64,000 nucleotides of DNA, from assembly GCA_947683625.1 (NCBI GenBank), contig CANTUR010000009.1, forward strand, positions 9,499,501 through 9,563,500. The letters run 5' to 3'. This stretch comes from Mallotus nudiflorus. Lineage: Eukaryota; Streptophyta; Magnoliopsida; Malpighiales; Euphorbiaceae. Below are positions 1 through 10,419 of this stretch, piece after piece. The translations under genes and the position numbers were made by a program. The first letter of the stretch is position 1; each line of letters opens with the position of its first letter. Below the pieces are notes generated by a model that made no database searches, was not told the DNA's origin, and saw nothing but the letters and a program-made list of their open reading frames with translations.

Positions 1-1147
1 AAATTTATTATTTTAGTGGAAAATCTGGTAGAACACCTAGACCATCAAATTCTAATAGCCACTTGGCTCACTTATTCTAATTGACTGTCAGTCATAAAGA
101 GCAAGCTAAATCTAGTAAACATGAACTAGAATAACTAGTTGATGGTGTAATAGTAATTGAAAGGTCTGGATCTACATTATCACACTAAGCTAAATTTGAA
201 TTTAAGACAACATTTTCCTTTTTAGGTATGCCTTTGTCCTTTAGTTTGGGATAATCTTTCTTCTAGTGCCCTTTTTCTCAAAAAAAGGCATATTGATCTT
301 TGCTCAATTTATACTTTGACTTTGATCCCCCTCTTCTTCCTTTATTCTAACTTTGTGAATGGCCTTTAATGACTAGAGCTTCTACTTCTACACTTATGTT
401 TTTGTGCTTTTCTGTCTTTCTTAATTTATAACTATACAAGGCATAAGATACTTCAATAAGAGACACATTAACCTTCCCATAAAGTAGAGTAGTTTCAAAA
501 TACTTAAACTCATTAGGAAGTGATCCCACTAACATTAGAGCCAGATCTTCATATTTAAAAGTCACATCCATATTCATAAGATCAGTTACCAGATGATTAA
601 AGCTAGTAATATGATCATTCATAATGGTGCCTATAACATAATTGAAGCAAAAAAATATCTTTTTCATATATAGCTTGTTCTTTTAAGAATTTATCCTTCA
701 GTGCCTTCCATAATTTACTTGTAGAAGTTTTTTTAGAAAATGAATACTCCTGCTCTCTAGAAAGACACAATCGAATGGTACCACATGCCATTCTATTGAT
801 CATCTTCCATTCTTTCTCTAAAACACCATCTAGTTTCTCTTCTTCAATGATAATGTCTAGACCCTATTGAAAGAGGGCATTTAGAACCTCACTTTGCCAT
901 ATGACAAAATGACCTGTGCCATTATCCAATATTTGTCGCAATATTTCTTGCTAAAATTAAAGATGGTGAAGTTGTTAATGTTGATGGGGATAATTTTGTA
1001 CTATCTGCCATTCTTGCTGTAAATTCTATTTAATAGTTGTTGATTCATAATGCTAACTAGCCCAAGGATATTTTTCCTACAATGGAAGATCAGCTAAAGT
1101 CACAACCATATAGTATACTAAAATAAACCAAGAGCTCTAATACTAAT
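1..1147 (-). mobile_element. Ty1/copia internal region (5' part), truncated by window edge
   Basis: The minus strand reads into a copia gag from a degenerate primer-binding site next to the LTR at 1148-1707. The plus-strand text at about 1129-1147 resembles the reverse complement of the initiator-Met tRNA site normally found beside copia LTRs. The rest of the element (pol, other LTR) would lie left of position 1. The assignment rests on the gag similarity described separately. Confidence 0.75.
196..1000 (-). pseudogene. Ty1/copia gag (UBN2-type) pseudogene
   Basis: Read on the minus strand, fragments follow the usual order of plant copia Gag. First comes a W-x-x-E/LNAL-type stretch (about 870-950), then a TIRLCLS-type segment and LWKALKDKF (about 680-800), then a DHITSFNHLVTDL segment with LVGSLPNEF and TLLYGK (about 470-620), and last a zinc-knuckle-like stretch (about 215-290). 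The zinc knuckle is degenerate: cysteines of the expected CCHC are replaced, some by tyrosine, and stop codons interrupt it. Frames switch near 615-665. The gene would encode the capsid/nucleocapsid protein of a copia retrotransposon. It is non-functional as it stands. Family-level assignment is confident; exact ends are not. Confidence 0.75.
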
Positions 1148-1707
1148 TGTTGTGGAATTCAGGTTAATTTCCATCGATACTAACACAAAAACCTTGAGAA
1201 CTATTGCTGAGGTGACTAGAGTGTAAACATTGTACTAAAAAATACCTTAAGGTGGAATGCTAAGAAATGTGTGGTTGGGCATAATGGTTCACTTAAATAC
1301 CAACCTCCTAGATAGAATTTTAGTAAGATAAGTAATTTAGTAGCACAATAATTAATGATAACTATACCCGACAATAGCTATTAAAAAGACATAAAATAGA
1401 ATACCAAAATTTAATGAGGTTTAACTAATTATACCTTAGTCCTTGGACACTACCAAAATAAAATTTCACTAATTTGAGGAAATGTTACAAAAGAGAAAAA
1501 AAGAATAAAATTGCCTAAATATAGAAAAAGGTAATTTTTGAATATCTTTGGGATATTTTGGGAGATATTTGGGATATGTAATGAATAAACCAAAGAGGTA
1601 GAGGAGTCATTTATAACTAAAGAGCTCTCCCATTTCCTTACAATAAAACAATATGGGATTTGCCAAAACCAATATATAGCCGCGAAGTATTTTGGCCTCT
1701 AATAACA
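1148..1707 (-). repeat. Ty1/copia LTR (unit 1)
   Basis: A 560-bp block reads TGTTATTAG...CCACAACA on the minus strand, with the TG...CA ends of an LTR. It abuts the degenerate primer-binding site and gag on its left. On its right it abuts an inverted F-box scrap at the first base, as if the element had inserted into an F-box gene. Its right-hand 400 bp recur at 47012-47397. Confidence 0.65.
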
Positions 1708-1935
1708 ACTATTGTGTCAACCTTCAATCCATTCTGATAGGACGTATAACGGACAGTAATGTTCCATTTTTAAAGCATAATCTATAACAAAAATACCCAC
1801 AAATGGATAGTTGTGATATAAATTGATTGTAATCTTTCAGATGGAACACACTATAGACTTTGTGATCTGGAACTGAAAAATGCACATTTCGCTCGAGAAC
1901 ATTACATAAATTTAGTCTCATCTTGTAACTCTTAT
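1708..1935 (+). pseudogene. F-box gene 3'-end scrap, inverted
   Basis: The plus strand aligns with the C-terminal quarter of the intact F-box gene at 21129-22346, but in the opposite orientation to the other F-box copies of the window. It starts beside the block equivalent to the VNLASI region. It has several lesions and a small deletion, then reads clearly NLSDGTHYRLCD (1831-1866) before diverging after about 1900. Reading frames are interrupted. It is a fragment of a further F-box gene, apparently cut by the copia insertion. The same scrap occurs in unit 3 at 47398-47650. Confidence 0.75.
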
Positions 1936-2013
1936 TTTCAACTATTGTTACATTTGATATGTAGCCTTTTCCTTCCTCTTTATAAGTGCACAATCCATTG
2001 GATGTAGCCTAAT

Positions 2014-2810
2014 GGGGCATTTGGTCTAAGGTTCGGAATAAGAACGGGAATGAGAGGGAAGGGAAATGGGAATAGGAATGGAGGGAAATGATAATGAGAA
2101 TGAATATTTATATTTGTTGTTTGGCTCACTATAGCATCAGAATTAAAATTTAATTTTCTTTTATTTTTTGAGAAAAATTTAATTCCTTTTTAAATTTTGT
2201 TAAAAGTAATGGAATCAGAATACTATTTATTTTTTCATAATGTTTTATATTTTTTAAAAATACTAAAATAAAAAAAAAACTAAAAAAATCAAATAAAATA
2301 AAAATTAATTCTTAAGTTTTTTTTAATTGATTGATTGCCCAAGGTTAATCCATAATTTTTTTTAATTGATTGATTACCTAGGGTTGCTACGAGCTATAGC
2401 TCTAGTAGACTTAAAATAAAAAATTTTAAAAATATATATATTTTTTTCAATTGATTGATTACCTAGGGTTGCTACAAGCTATAGCTCTAATAGACTTAAA
2501 ATAAAAAATTTTAAAAATATATTAAATACAAATAAAAAAAGTTTAATTTAAAATTAAAATAATTATATTTATAAAAAAAATTAAACTCTTTAATGGATGA
2601 CAATATGTTATTTTATGCATAAAACATGTGAATGAGCTTAATCTAGTGTTTACGTTTGACTTTTAATATCCCAGCAACTACAATTTTAAAATAAAATAAA
2701 ATAAGAATGGGCTTAAGGGGGGGAACAGGTTTGATTACCTAGGTTTTAAGAGGGAATCGGTTATTCGCATTCCTATTTCTGAGTCACTTTAAACCCAAAT
2801 AAACAGGCTC
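2014..2810. mobile_element. MITE-like non-autonomous DNA transposon (unit 1)
   Basis: An AT-rich block of about 800 bp with no coding capacity begins GGGGCATTTGG and ends with an imperfect inverted counterpart (AAATAAACAGGCTC). TAA lies next to both ends, as in PIF/Harbinger-type elements. Its flanks are G-rich on the left and mirror-like on the right. The matching copy in unit 3 (47708-48502) has better ends (GGGCATTTGG / AATAGGCCC). The superfamily is inferred from the ends only. Confidence 0.5.
2363..2532. repeat. 85-bp tandem duplication inside the MITE-like element
   Basis: Two near-identical copies, each starting near AATTGATTGATTACCTAGGG and running through an AT-rich tail, lie 85 bp apart. 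Position 2376 matches position 2461. The same duplication is present in the unit 3 copy around 48050-48220, so it predates the segmental duplication. Confidence 0.75.
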
Positions 2811-4799
2811 TAACATTTTATAACAGTCCCTAGATATGAGAAAATAGCAAATGAAATTTTGTTTGTGAAGTTAATAATAAAGGCAGATATGGGAATCGAC
2901 AACTATTCTGCTATTCAGAAAAAATCACAAATGGTATCCTGACATAAGGCTCGTTCTCATCAATCCTAACATAAAAAAGTGTCACGAAAATGTAAATAAT
3001 TAATTACGAAACTAAAAATTGCTAACTATGAATTTATTCTATTTTCATACAATAAATGGAAGTGTTTTTTACAAATAAAATAATGACATTTAACGCTTTT
3101 TGCAATTTAATGACAACATTTTAATTTGTGATGAAAAGGCTAATTCTTACAATAATGGATGTCTGAATGTCAAAGAACGAATGGATCCATTCTTAACCAT
3201 AATATGTAATGAAAATGTACAGAGACTACTGCAATTTGAATAAAGCATTATATTTCTACTACTACTGTTGTTGGAGAATGAAGGTGACAAAAAATTCCAC
3301 ATTATTAAAAAATAATAATAATAGGCATATAATTCATCAGGAGTCCACAATCAAATCGCTTAGGCCATTTTGGTGAGAGGGATATTCGTTGTCAAACCTA
3401 TTGTTACATTTTAAAGGTTCAATTGGAGAACTTAAGTTCAAATTCAATTGGTGAAAACTCCAATACTCAAATTTGTATTCGAAACCCAAACATATTGGAG
3501 TACTTCCTGTGTAATCCATAAAAAGTTGTCAAAAGTTAAAAACCATTTCCCATTAAGTTATGTAGCCTACTAAAGAGCTTGGAATCATTCCCATATTTTT
3601 TTTCATTTCTTTTTCCCAAGAAATATGGGAACAGAAAATTGGCTTTTTGATGTTTTATTCGACGGACTGTTGATTAGCCTGGTGTTGAATTAGATGAAAA
3701 TTGTAGGATTGTACAATCTGTATTATTTAGGTATAATCAGATCTAATTCATTGATGGCTGAGGAATAATAGCTACATTTTATTCTATTCTCATTGACTGG
3801 GACACCATCACCATAACAATGCGCGCAGTTAGATGTCACTATTGTGAGAAAATACACTAGCTGGACTCTCCATGTTATGCTTGCCATCGGACTACACAGC
3901 CGAAGTAGAAACGAATCAGAGAATTGGGAAGCCTTGTCCTTCTATAGCCGCAACAAAAGATATTTTCTCATGTAAAGACTTAAAGGAAAGACCATTAGGT
4001 TTGACTCGGGTGGTGCTGTTTTAATATGGCATGATCGTTGTTTTTTAAGGAAAGAGCAATATTTGTGATTGCTCTATAAAACTTGAAGCGAAAAGAATCC
4101 ATTGGTGAGACAATAGATACTGTAGCAGGGTAATTGAAATTTAATAGCAAGAAATATAGGAATACATTTATTTTTATCTCCTCTTTTTCTCTCAATCAAA
4201 TATGAATTAAGTTCCAGGCCACATAGAAGTTTGATATAATCTTTCCATGAAAATCACAAAAGTAAAAGGAAAAGATTATGTCTGAAATATATTTTATTTA
4301 TTATACGTATAGCATTGGAATACTAAACAACAATGTTGTTGTTGATTTTTTTTTATCCCCTCTAATTTGGCTTTTAGAGACAAAAATGCTAAACCTGTCA
4401 ACATTAAACAACAATTTTTTTTTTGTTGAAAATGGATTTGATTTGATAGTTGTTGTCAACATGAGATGCTTGCTGAAACATATTGACAGCTTTCCGAGGC
4501 TTAATACATAAAAACATACACAAAATTTTCAGCAAGCTCAATAGAAGCAAATATTTTCTTGAGCCAAGTTCCATATATTAAACAGAAGACTTATCACATT
4601 TCAACAAAGGCAACTTATATGCATATGTCTCTTAATTCAACTGCAGATGAATAATCTAGGCTCCATATGCCCGGATTGAAAAACGAGGACATAATGATTA
4701 AGATTGAAGATAACAGATAAAGAGGAACAATAAACTATAATATAAAATGTTACAATAGCTTAAAATAAAAGTTACACTACCAATACCAACTAGATGCCA
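2811..4799. other. Gene-free 3' flank of the unit 1 F-box pseudogene
   Basis: AT-rich sequence with no supported gene. The part from about 3768 onward is shared with unit 2 (from about 20093) and unit 3 (from about 49440). The part before it is shared only with unit 3. Short open frames here are not conserved as ATG-initiated genes. Confidence 0.6.
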
Positions 4800-5879
4800 T
4801 CAAATACATATAATGTTCTCAAAGTACTGAAACCCCTTGCAACTATCATAAGCAAGTTTCAGTTCTGGATCACAAAGTCTGTAGTGAGTTCCATCTGACA
4901 GATTATAAGCCATCGGACTATCATTAATTGATATCACAGCTATCCATTCCTCTGCATTTTTGTCACAGATTATGCTTGAAATTGGATTATCACCGGTTGG
5001 ACGCCCTGTCAAGGGCATGGAAAGAATGTGATTATGCTTGCATTGTTTTGTTGAAAGTCATGGTTTCAACATCAAAGCAGAGGAGCGTATAAAATCTGTT
5101 TGGTTTCTGCTAATGAACTTCACCATTAAAATATACCCATTGACAATCGAAGTCGGTATATAAAGATTGTGGGCATGAGGATGGCACAAACATCCCAACA
5201 TCTGCACTACACAGTGCTCTATGGGAATTCCAAGCATCAATTTTGGAAAAATATATACAAATTTCTGAAGAGTAATAAATGGAATCATCTTCAAGAATAT
5301 CCCACGAATCATGAAAACAAATGATCTTATAATGTGGTGATATCTTAGGATCAAACACCAAACAAACACAATGCCATTTATTATCAGGTACTTCTAGTCT
5401 CTTGAATTGTCTGGTGGTGGGATTGCATAGATAATGAGAAAATCCATATCCTTCGAAAGGGTATTCACTACGGCAAAGTAGTAAACCATTGCAGGACTGT
5501 GATATATGCGCTATAGGAACATTAAAACAATCTTGGACAACAATCTCACCTATGACAGAAGTAAAATTAAGGGAAGAATTCAGAGGGATTACTTGAAATT
5601 TTGAGGCAGGAAGATAGTAGTAATCGTCGATGAAAGCGTTGTGGGCTTGGGATTATCACAAGTTTGATGTAACAGAAAGTGAGAAGCATAAAACTGGGGA
5701 TCAGAAATCAAACAGAGCCACTATTTCGATACGCATTTGAACTTCATCAATGGCTTCGCAAGTAGTCGGATGAGAATTTCTGTTAGAAGATCTTCAATTT
5801 GGGCCACCCTTGCCGCAGACAGAGTCATTCGTATTTCACCTGTGGATGTGGTTTTGTTTCGATCTTCTCCGGAAAACAT
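4800..5879 (-). pseudogene. F-box protein pseudogene, At5g07610-like (unit 1)
   Basis: This is the allelic-position counterpart of the intact F-box gene at 21129-22346 and is clearly homologous along its whole length. Lesions visible by comparison are three. A CAG-to-TAG stop inside the F-box (plus 5721-5723) falls just before the conserved tryptophan and is shared with unit 3. A 1-bp deletion lies near 5634. In the C-terminal half a 162-bp deletion (equivalent to 21342-21503) is replaced by 25 bp of unrelated filler (5013-5037). The product would have been an SCF ubiquitin-ligase substrate receptor; as it stands it cannot give a full protein. The divergent RNase T2 pseudogene starts 778 bp away. 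Confidence 0.9.
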
Positions 5880-6656
5880 CCCTAAAAGAAACAATAAATA
5901 AAATACAGCAAGGGCATCGAAAGAATGTGATCTATTCTTCTAATATTACACTCCTAAGATATAAAACAAGAAAATATATACAGATATGCACCAAGGAATT
6001 TACTAAAATATTTTCCTATAAATTTACTAAAATATTTTCCTTAATATTAGTAAAAATTTAATTCTAATTTGATTTGGATTATAATTTCTATTCTAATCAG
6101 ATTTGTTCTCATTATTCAAATTCTAATTAGGATTTCTTTTCTAATCGTATAATTTACTCATTTACTAATATAAAAATTTAGTCAAATATCATATTAGTGA
6201 AGAAAAAAAGACAGTATTCAATACAACAACCGTAGAATAAAAGGACAGAAAAAGAAAAAAAGAGAAGAAGAATGGTATTTTTGTAAAAATTTTTTAGTCA
6301 ATTGTAAGAGTGAAAATATTTTCTTGTTTTTATATATATTTGATTAAATTCTATCATTAGGAAGCTTTAAGTGTCCCTTAGTTGTTTGACAAAAAAAAAA
6401 AAGTGTCCCTTAACTGATTAAAGAAAGTAGGTGAGAAATAGCATGATGCATGAACTTACCATGCTAATTAAATCATGCAAAGATTTTAAACCAAATCATG
6501 CAAAGTGAGAGCAAAGAGATTTTATCTTCTGCCTATAAATAGATGCCTCAATTACTTCTTCAAGCCCACATCCATTTTGTAAAAGAACATGAAGCTCAAT
6601 TACTTCTTCAAGCACACAGCCATTTTATTTTGTAAAAGAACTTCAAGCTAAAAATA
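5880..6656. promoter_or_regulatory. Divergent F-box / RNase T2 intergenic region (unit 1)
   Basis: About 780 bp separate the two divergent pseudogenes. The side next to the F-box gene is homologous to the upstream sequence of every other F-box copy in the window. The side next to the RNase holds a TATA box and a duplicated leader. The whole block is conserved in unit 2 (22347-23148) and lost in unit 3 after about 51582. Confidence 0.55.
6534..6541 (+). promoter_or_regulatory. TATA box of RNase T2 pseudogene (unit 1)
   Basis: TATAAATA lies 116 bp before the ATG at 6657, in the same context as 23031-23038 in unit 2. The spacing fits a leader of roughly 80-90 nt. Confidence 0.6.
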
Positions 6657-7371
6657 ATGTTCTTCATACTCTACTTCTTCCTAATTCTTCCAAAGCCATT
6701 CCATGCACACCACCACGTTTGGCTAGTTGAGATTTGGGCCCCAGAATATTGTTCGTAGAATGGTTCTGGTTGTAGAAAAGATGAACCACTCCCAAATGAT
6801 TTTACGATTCATGGTCTGTGGCCTGTGGACCAACAAGGCAACACTCTACTTAACTGTCAAACCCTAGTTATAGATGTTGACACCTTGGTAATTTTTCTCT
6901 TTTCCTAATTATTTGCTTTCTTCATTCTGCTTGGTCTAAGTTTCATTCTTTGTGCGAGTGCAGCTACGAGGTCAGCGAAAATTAGTTCAAGAACTGACTA
7001 TGCATTGGCAAAATCTCAATGCCAAGACCTCCGAGACCAGGACGCAAATGGATTTCTGGAAGCATGAATGGTTAAAACGTGGAAGTTGTATTGACCAATA
7101 AAATCCCCTAAGTTACTTTGGGAAAGGCATTTTGTTGAAACTAGAAACGGTCTTCTACATGCGCTAACGAGTAACAGTCTGCTCCTAGAGCATCATGCCC
7201 AAAACCTGATTATGAAAATTCTATAAACGGTTGGTGTACTAAATGCCACGCATTTGCACTGTGGTGCACAAACAAGAATGGCCAAACTCTTCTCCAAGAA
7301 ATTTATATATGCTATGCGAAGGATATGTATAATGTGATATCATGTTCTGACACAGAAATCAGCAATATAGT
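6657..7371 (+). pseudogene. RNase T2 (S-RNase-lineage-like) pseudogene, unit 1
   Basis: A secretory RNase T2 gene with ATG at 6657 and a hydrophobic signal peptide of about 17 residues. Active-site block I reads FTIHGLWP, complete. Then come a 76-bp GT-AG intron (6888-6963) and block II reading HEWLKRGSC, in which the second catalytic histidine (KHG) is arginine. A GAG-to-TAG stop lies at codon 34 (6756-6758). A second stop at 7099-7101 is shared with unit 2. Homology goes on past the stop, through a frameshift, to an LLQEIYIC-type C-terminal segment near 7290-7350. Enzymes of this family cleave RNA outside the cytoplasm. One intron between the first block and the W-x-x-L region is the pattern of class III (S-RNase-type) members. 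The gene is dead as it stands. Confidence 0.85.
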
Positions 7372-7495
7372 AACTATAGGGCTAATTCAATGATTAAATT
7401 TCCCTCACAAGTAGAATAAACTAACCTGTCATGACGTTGAAGAAAAGTAAGACAAAATAAAATTTCAATTCCATAAACTATGCTTAAATGGAACA

Positions 7496-7789
7496 TCACC
7501 GGTTGCTCACAAAACATCCAGAATAATCTGTTGCTATCTCCACAATTTCATATACTATCCAGCGCATTCAATATATGCCCTAAAGACACCCCAAACCCAA
7601 AGCAACAGAAGAACATAAGGAGAGTAAAAAATATACCCATTAACTACCAAAGTTGCTTCTTAAATATTATGGGCATGAGGATGGCATAAACATCCTAACA
7701 TCTGTACTACACAATGCTCTATGGGAAGACAAAGCATCAATTTCAGAGAAATATATATATTCAAATTTTTGAAGAGTAATAAATGGAAT
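7496..7789 (-). pseudogene. Split F-box gene, 3' half (unit 1)
   Basis: The minus strand matches the C-terminal half of the intact F-box gene, with one internal gap and many substitutions. It breaks off at GGAAT (7785-7789), exactly where the gypsy LTR begins. The missing 5' half resumes at 17966 on the other side of the element. It lies 120 bp after the RNase pseudogene, so the ancestral order was F-box, RNase, F-box. Confidence 0.85.
7785..7789. repeat. Target-site duplication GGAAT, left
   Basis: GGAAT precedes the 5' LTR and is repeated at 17966-17970 after the 3' LTR. The intact F-box gene has a single GGAAT at the equivalent site (around 21748). Confidence 0.85.
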
Positions 7790-8450
7790 TGATTATGTGT
7801 TAAGTGTAGGTTGATTTAATTATGTTTATGGTATTTATTGTTACAATTGGTTAGAATTTAGTTATTTCTATATTTATTACGAATTTAGAAATGTTTTTGG
7901 CTTTCTTTTAAAATAAATTTTATGTGAATTGTTGAATCAAACTTTGTAGATAATGATGATGGTGGAGCATGCAATCATGGCAACAATATGCAATCATGGT
8001 GGAATATGCAATTATGTCAAGAGACATATAATGATAGTGGTTGAGCATGCAATTATGGTAAAAGACATATAATGATGATGGTGGAGCATGCAATCATGGC
8101 AAGAGACATTCAATTATGGCAAGAATATACAATGATGGGAGACATGCAATGATGTAGAGAATATCATTATCAAAGAAGAAGAAAAATAAATAATAGGAGG
8201 AATTGATATAAGTTATAGAGAAGGCATTACGGAAGGAGAGGAGAACTTGAAGAAAATCTAGTAATGAAAGAAGAGTTGGAGAGCAAGAGAAGAATTCCTT
8301 AAAAAAAAAAATAAGAGTTCACTTAATTGTTGTTTCTTAAACAAGTTAAGAAAAAAAATTAATAGTTGGATAAACATTTAATCCTCGTGGGATCAACCTG
8401 TATTTATTCTATATTACTTGACAAAATCATACGCTTGCGAGAACCAATCA
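7790..8450 (+). repeat. 5' LTR of G1 (internally deleted)
   Basis: Begins TGATTATGTG and ends ACCAATCA. It is 661 bp against 1298 bp in G2, because a block equivalent to about 24830-25455 is missing. The deletion joins two AGTTCA-type sites. Like the 5' LTR of G2 it lacks about 11 bp present in all 3' LTRs after TAAGTGTAG. Confidence 0.85.
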
Positions 8451-8456
8451 AGTTTT

Positions 8457-8469
8457 TTACACCATTGCC
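8457..8469 (+). promoter_or_regulatory. Primer-binding site of G1 (degenerate)
   Basis: TTACACCATTGCC sits 6 bp after the LTR. G2 has the better TGGCACCATTGCC. Athila/Tat elements commonly have a site of this type complementary to a tRNA-Asp 3' end. Confidence 0.6.
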
Positions 8470-8584
8470 AGGAATTGAATAAGTTTGACAATATAATTGG
8501 TTTCGTTTTACTTGATTTAAGTTATTTATTTATTTATTTGTTTTGTATTATTATTTATTTTATTTTGATTCATTATTTTGGTGT

Positions 8585-10200
8585 ATGCATAACACTCGAA
8601 AAATAGGAACATATCCTCTCATATTCATTCCCGAACTTACACAATTAGAAAGAAAAAATAAAAGGCATTCTCAAGAGGAATCAAGTATCATGGGAGAACA
8701 ACAAGAATAAGAAATAACACTTTTAGATTTTTCCATGCTAGGTCTAGATGGTACACAGCAAAGTATTGCTAGGCCAACAATCAATGCCAACAATTTTGAT
8801 ATTAAACTGGCCTTGCTTCAAATGATCCAATCAAGTGTTCAATTTTATGGCTTGCTAAATGAAGATTCTAATGCTCATATTGCTAATTTTTTAGAACTAT
8901 GCGACACATTCAAGTACAATGGGGTGTCAGATGATGTTATACGTTTAAGGCTCTTTCCATTCATATTAAAGGATAGAGCTAAAGCATGGTTAAATTCACA
9001 ACCACCAGCTTCAATCACAACATGAGATTAATTAGCAAAAAAAACAATATTTAATGCATATCGTCAAAAATATGTCGTCAAAAATAGCAAATATTATTAA
9101 GGATATCACTACCATTCAATAATTTGACATGGAATCCTTAAGTGATGCATAGGAAACTTTCAAAGACTTGTTAAGGAGCTGCCTTCATCATGGGTTGCCA
9201 AGGGATGTGCTCATTAGAACTTTTTATAATGGTATTACCCAGTCCACTAAAGACACCATTGATATAGCTAGTGGAGGTTCTTTGATGCGAAAAATAGTTG
9301 AGACTGCATTTTTACTTCTAAAAGAGATGGCAAATAATAATTGTCTTTGGCCATCAGACCGTTAAAATCCACTAATACAAGGAGGCAGAATTAGTGTAGA
9401 CAAGGTGACAACCCTTCAAGCTTAAATTTATGCATTGACAATATCACCAATAAAAATAATCTAGCCCCTTCAAATGAAAGTTGTAATTTGTTGGGTTACT
9501 CTAATAATGAATTTGGTGTTTTTGATGCAGTTATGATAGGAGACGGACACCAAGGGCAAGTCAACTTTGTTGGGAATCAAATTTAAGGAAAATAGGGTAA
9601 TAATCCATTCTCGAACACTTACAATCTAGGATGGAGGAATCACCTAAATTTTTCTTGGAATAACAATAATAATTTCCTTCCCTAAGGTTTTCATAACAAC
9701 ATGACAAGGCAAACACCTCTAGGTTTTTGACAACCTAATCAAGATTGTATGGCCTCAATGGAAAATAAATTATATAAATTTTTGGAAGCCGTGTCTAACA
9801 AAATGATCCATCAAGATGAAAATCAAAAATATATGGATGCCAAATTTGATTAGATAGCTAAAAATCATTCATCTTCAATTCACAATATTGAGGTACAATT
9901 GGGACAGCTTGCTAATGTAGTAGCACAAATGAATTAAGGGAATTTACTAAGCAATACTGAACTAAATCCAAGGGAGCAGCTAAAAGCAATTACACTAAGA
10001 AGTGGCAAGGAGATAAGATCAGGAGATGGACTTAAGAAAGAAGAAGTCAAAACTCAAGAAAATAAAATTCAGAATGATGATGATGACTCTAAAGAAGGCA
10101 AATGGCAACAGGCAAAGGATGGTGATGGGAAAAGCAACTATCTGTGCCAAATTCACATAAATATGAGACAAGGCTACCTTTTCCATAAAGATTGAAGAAG
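8585..10200 (+). pseudogene. gag pseudogene of G1
   Basis: The start at 8585 (MHNTRK) matches the start in G2 at 25741. The retrotransposon-gag core is readable at 8735-9023 (from NANNFDIKLALLQMIQ to KDRAKAWLNSQPP) and at 9168-9365 (LPRDVLIRTFYNG and following). A C-terminal part with a coiled-coil-like stretch follows near 9750-9980. Stop codons at 8708 and 9023, and later TAG/TAA codons where G2 keeps CAG/CAA, break it. No CCHC knuckle could be read. It would have encoded the capsid protein. Confidence 0.85.
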
Positions 10201-10419
10201 CCCAAATGATGAAATGAGGTTTGCTAAGTTTTTAATTCCTTTTGCTGATGCTCTTGCAGAGATGCCAACATACACTAAATATCTTAAGGATATTATCACC
10301 AATAAAAGGAGATGGGATAACAACCAGACTGTGGAATTAACAATGACCTATAATTCCATCATCACTCATAAAATACCAACTAAATTAAAAGACCAGGGAG
10401 TTTTACTATTCCTTATGTA

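Noticed and set aside
4800..7371. Calling this the self-incompatibility locus outright
   Set aside because: Both RNase copies are broken and the F-box protein cannot be placed in the SLF group by eye; only the resemblance is reported.
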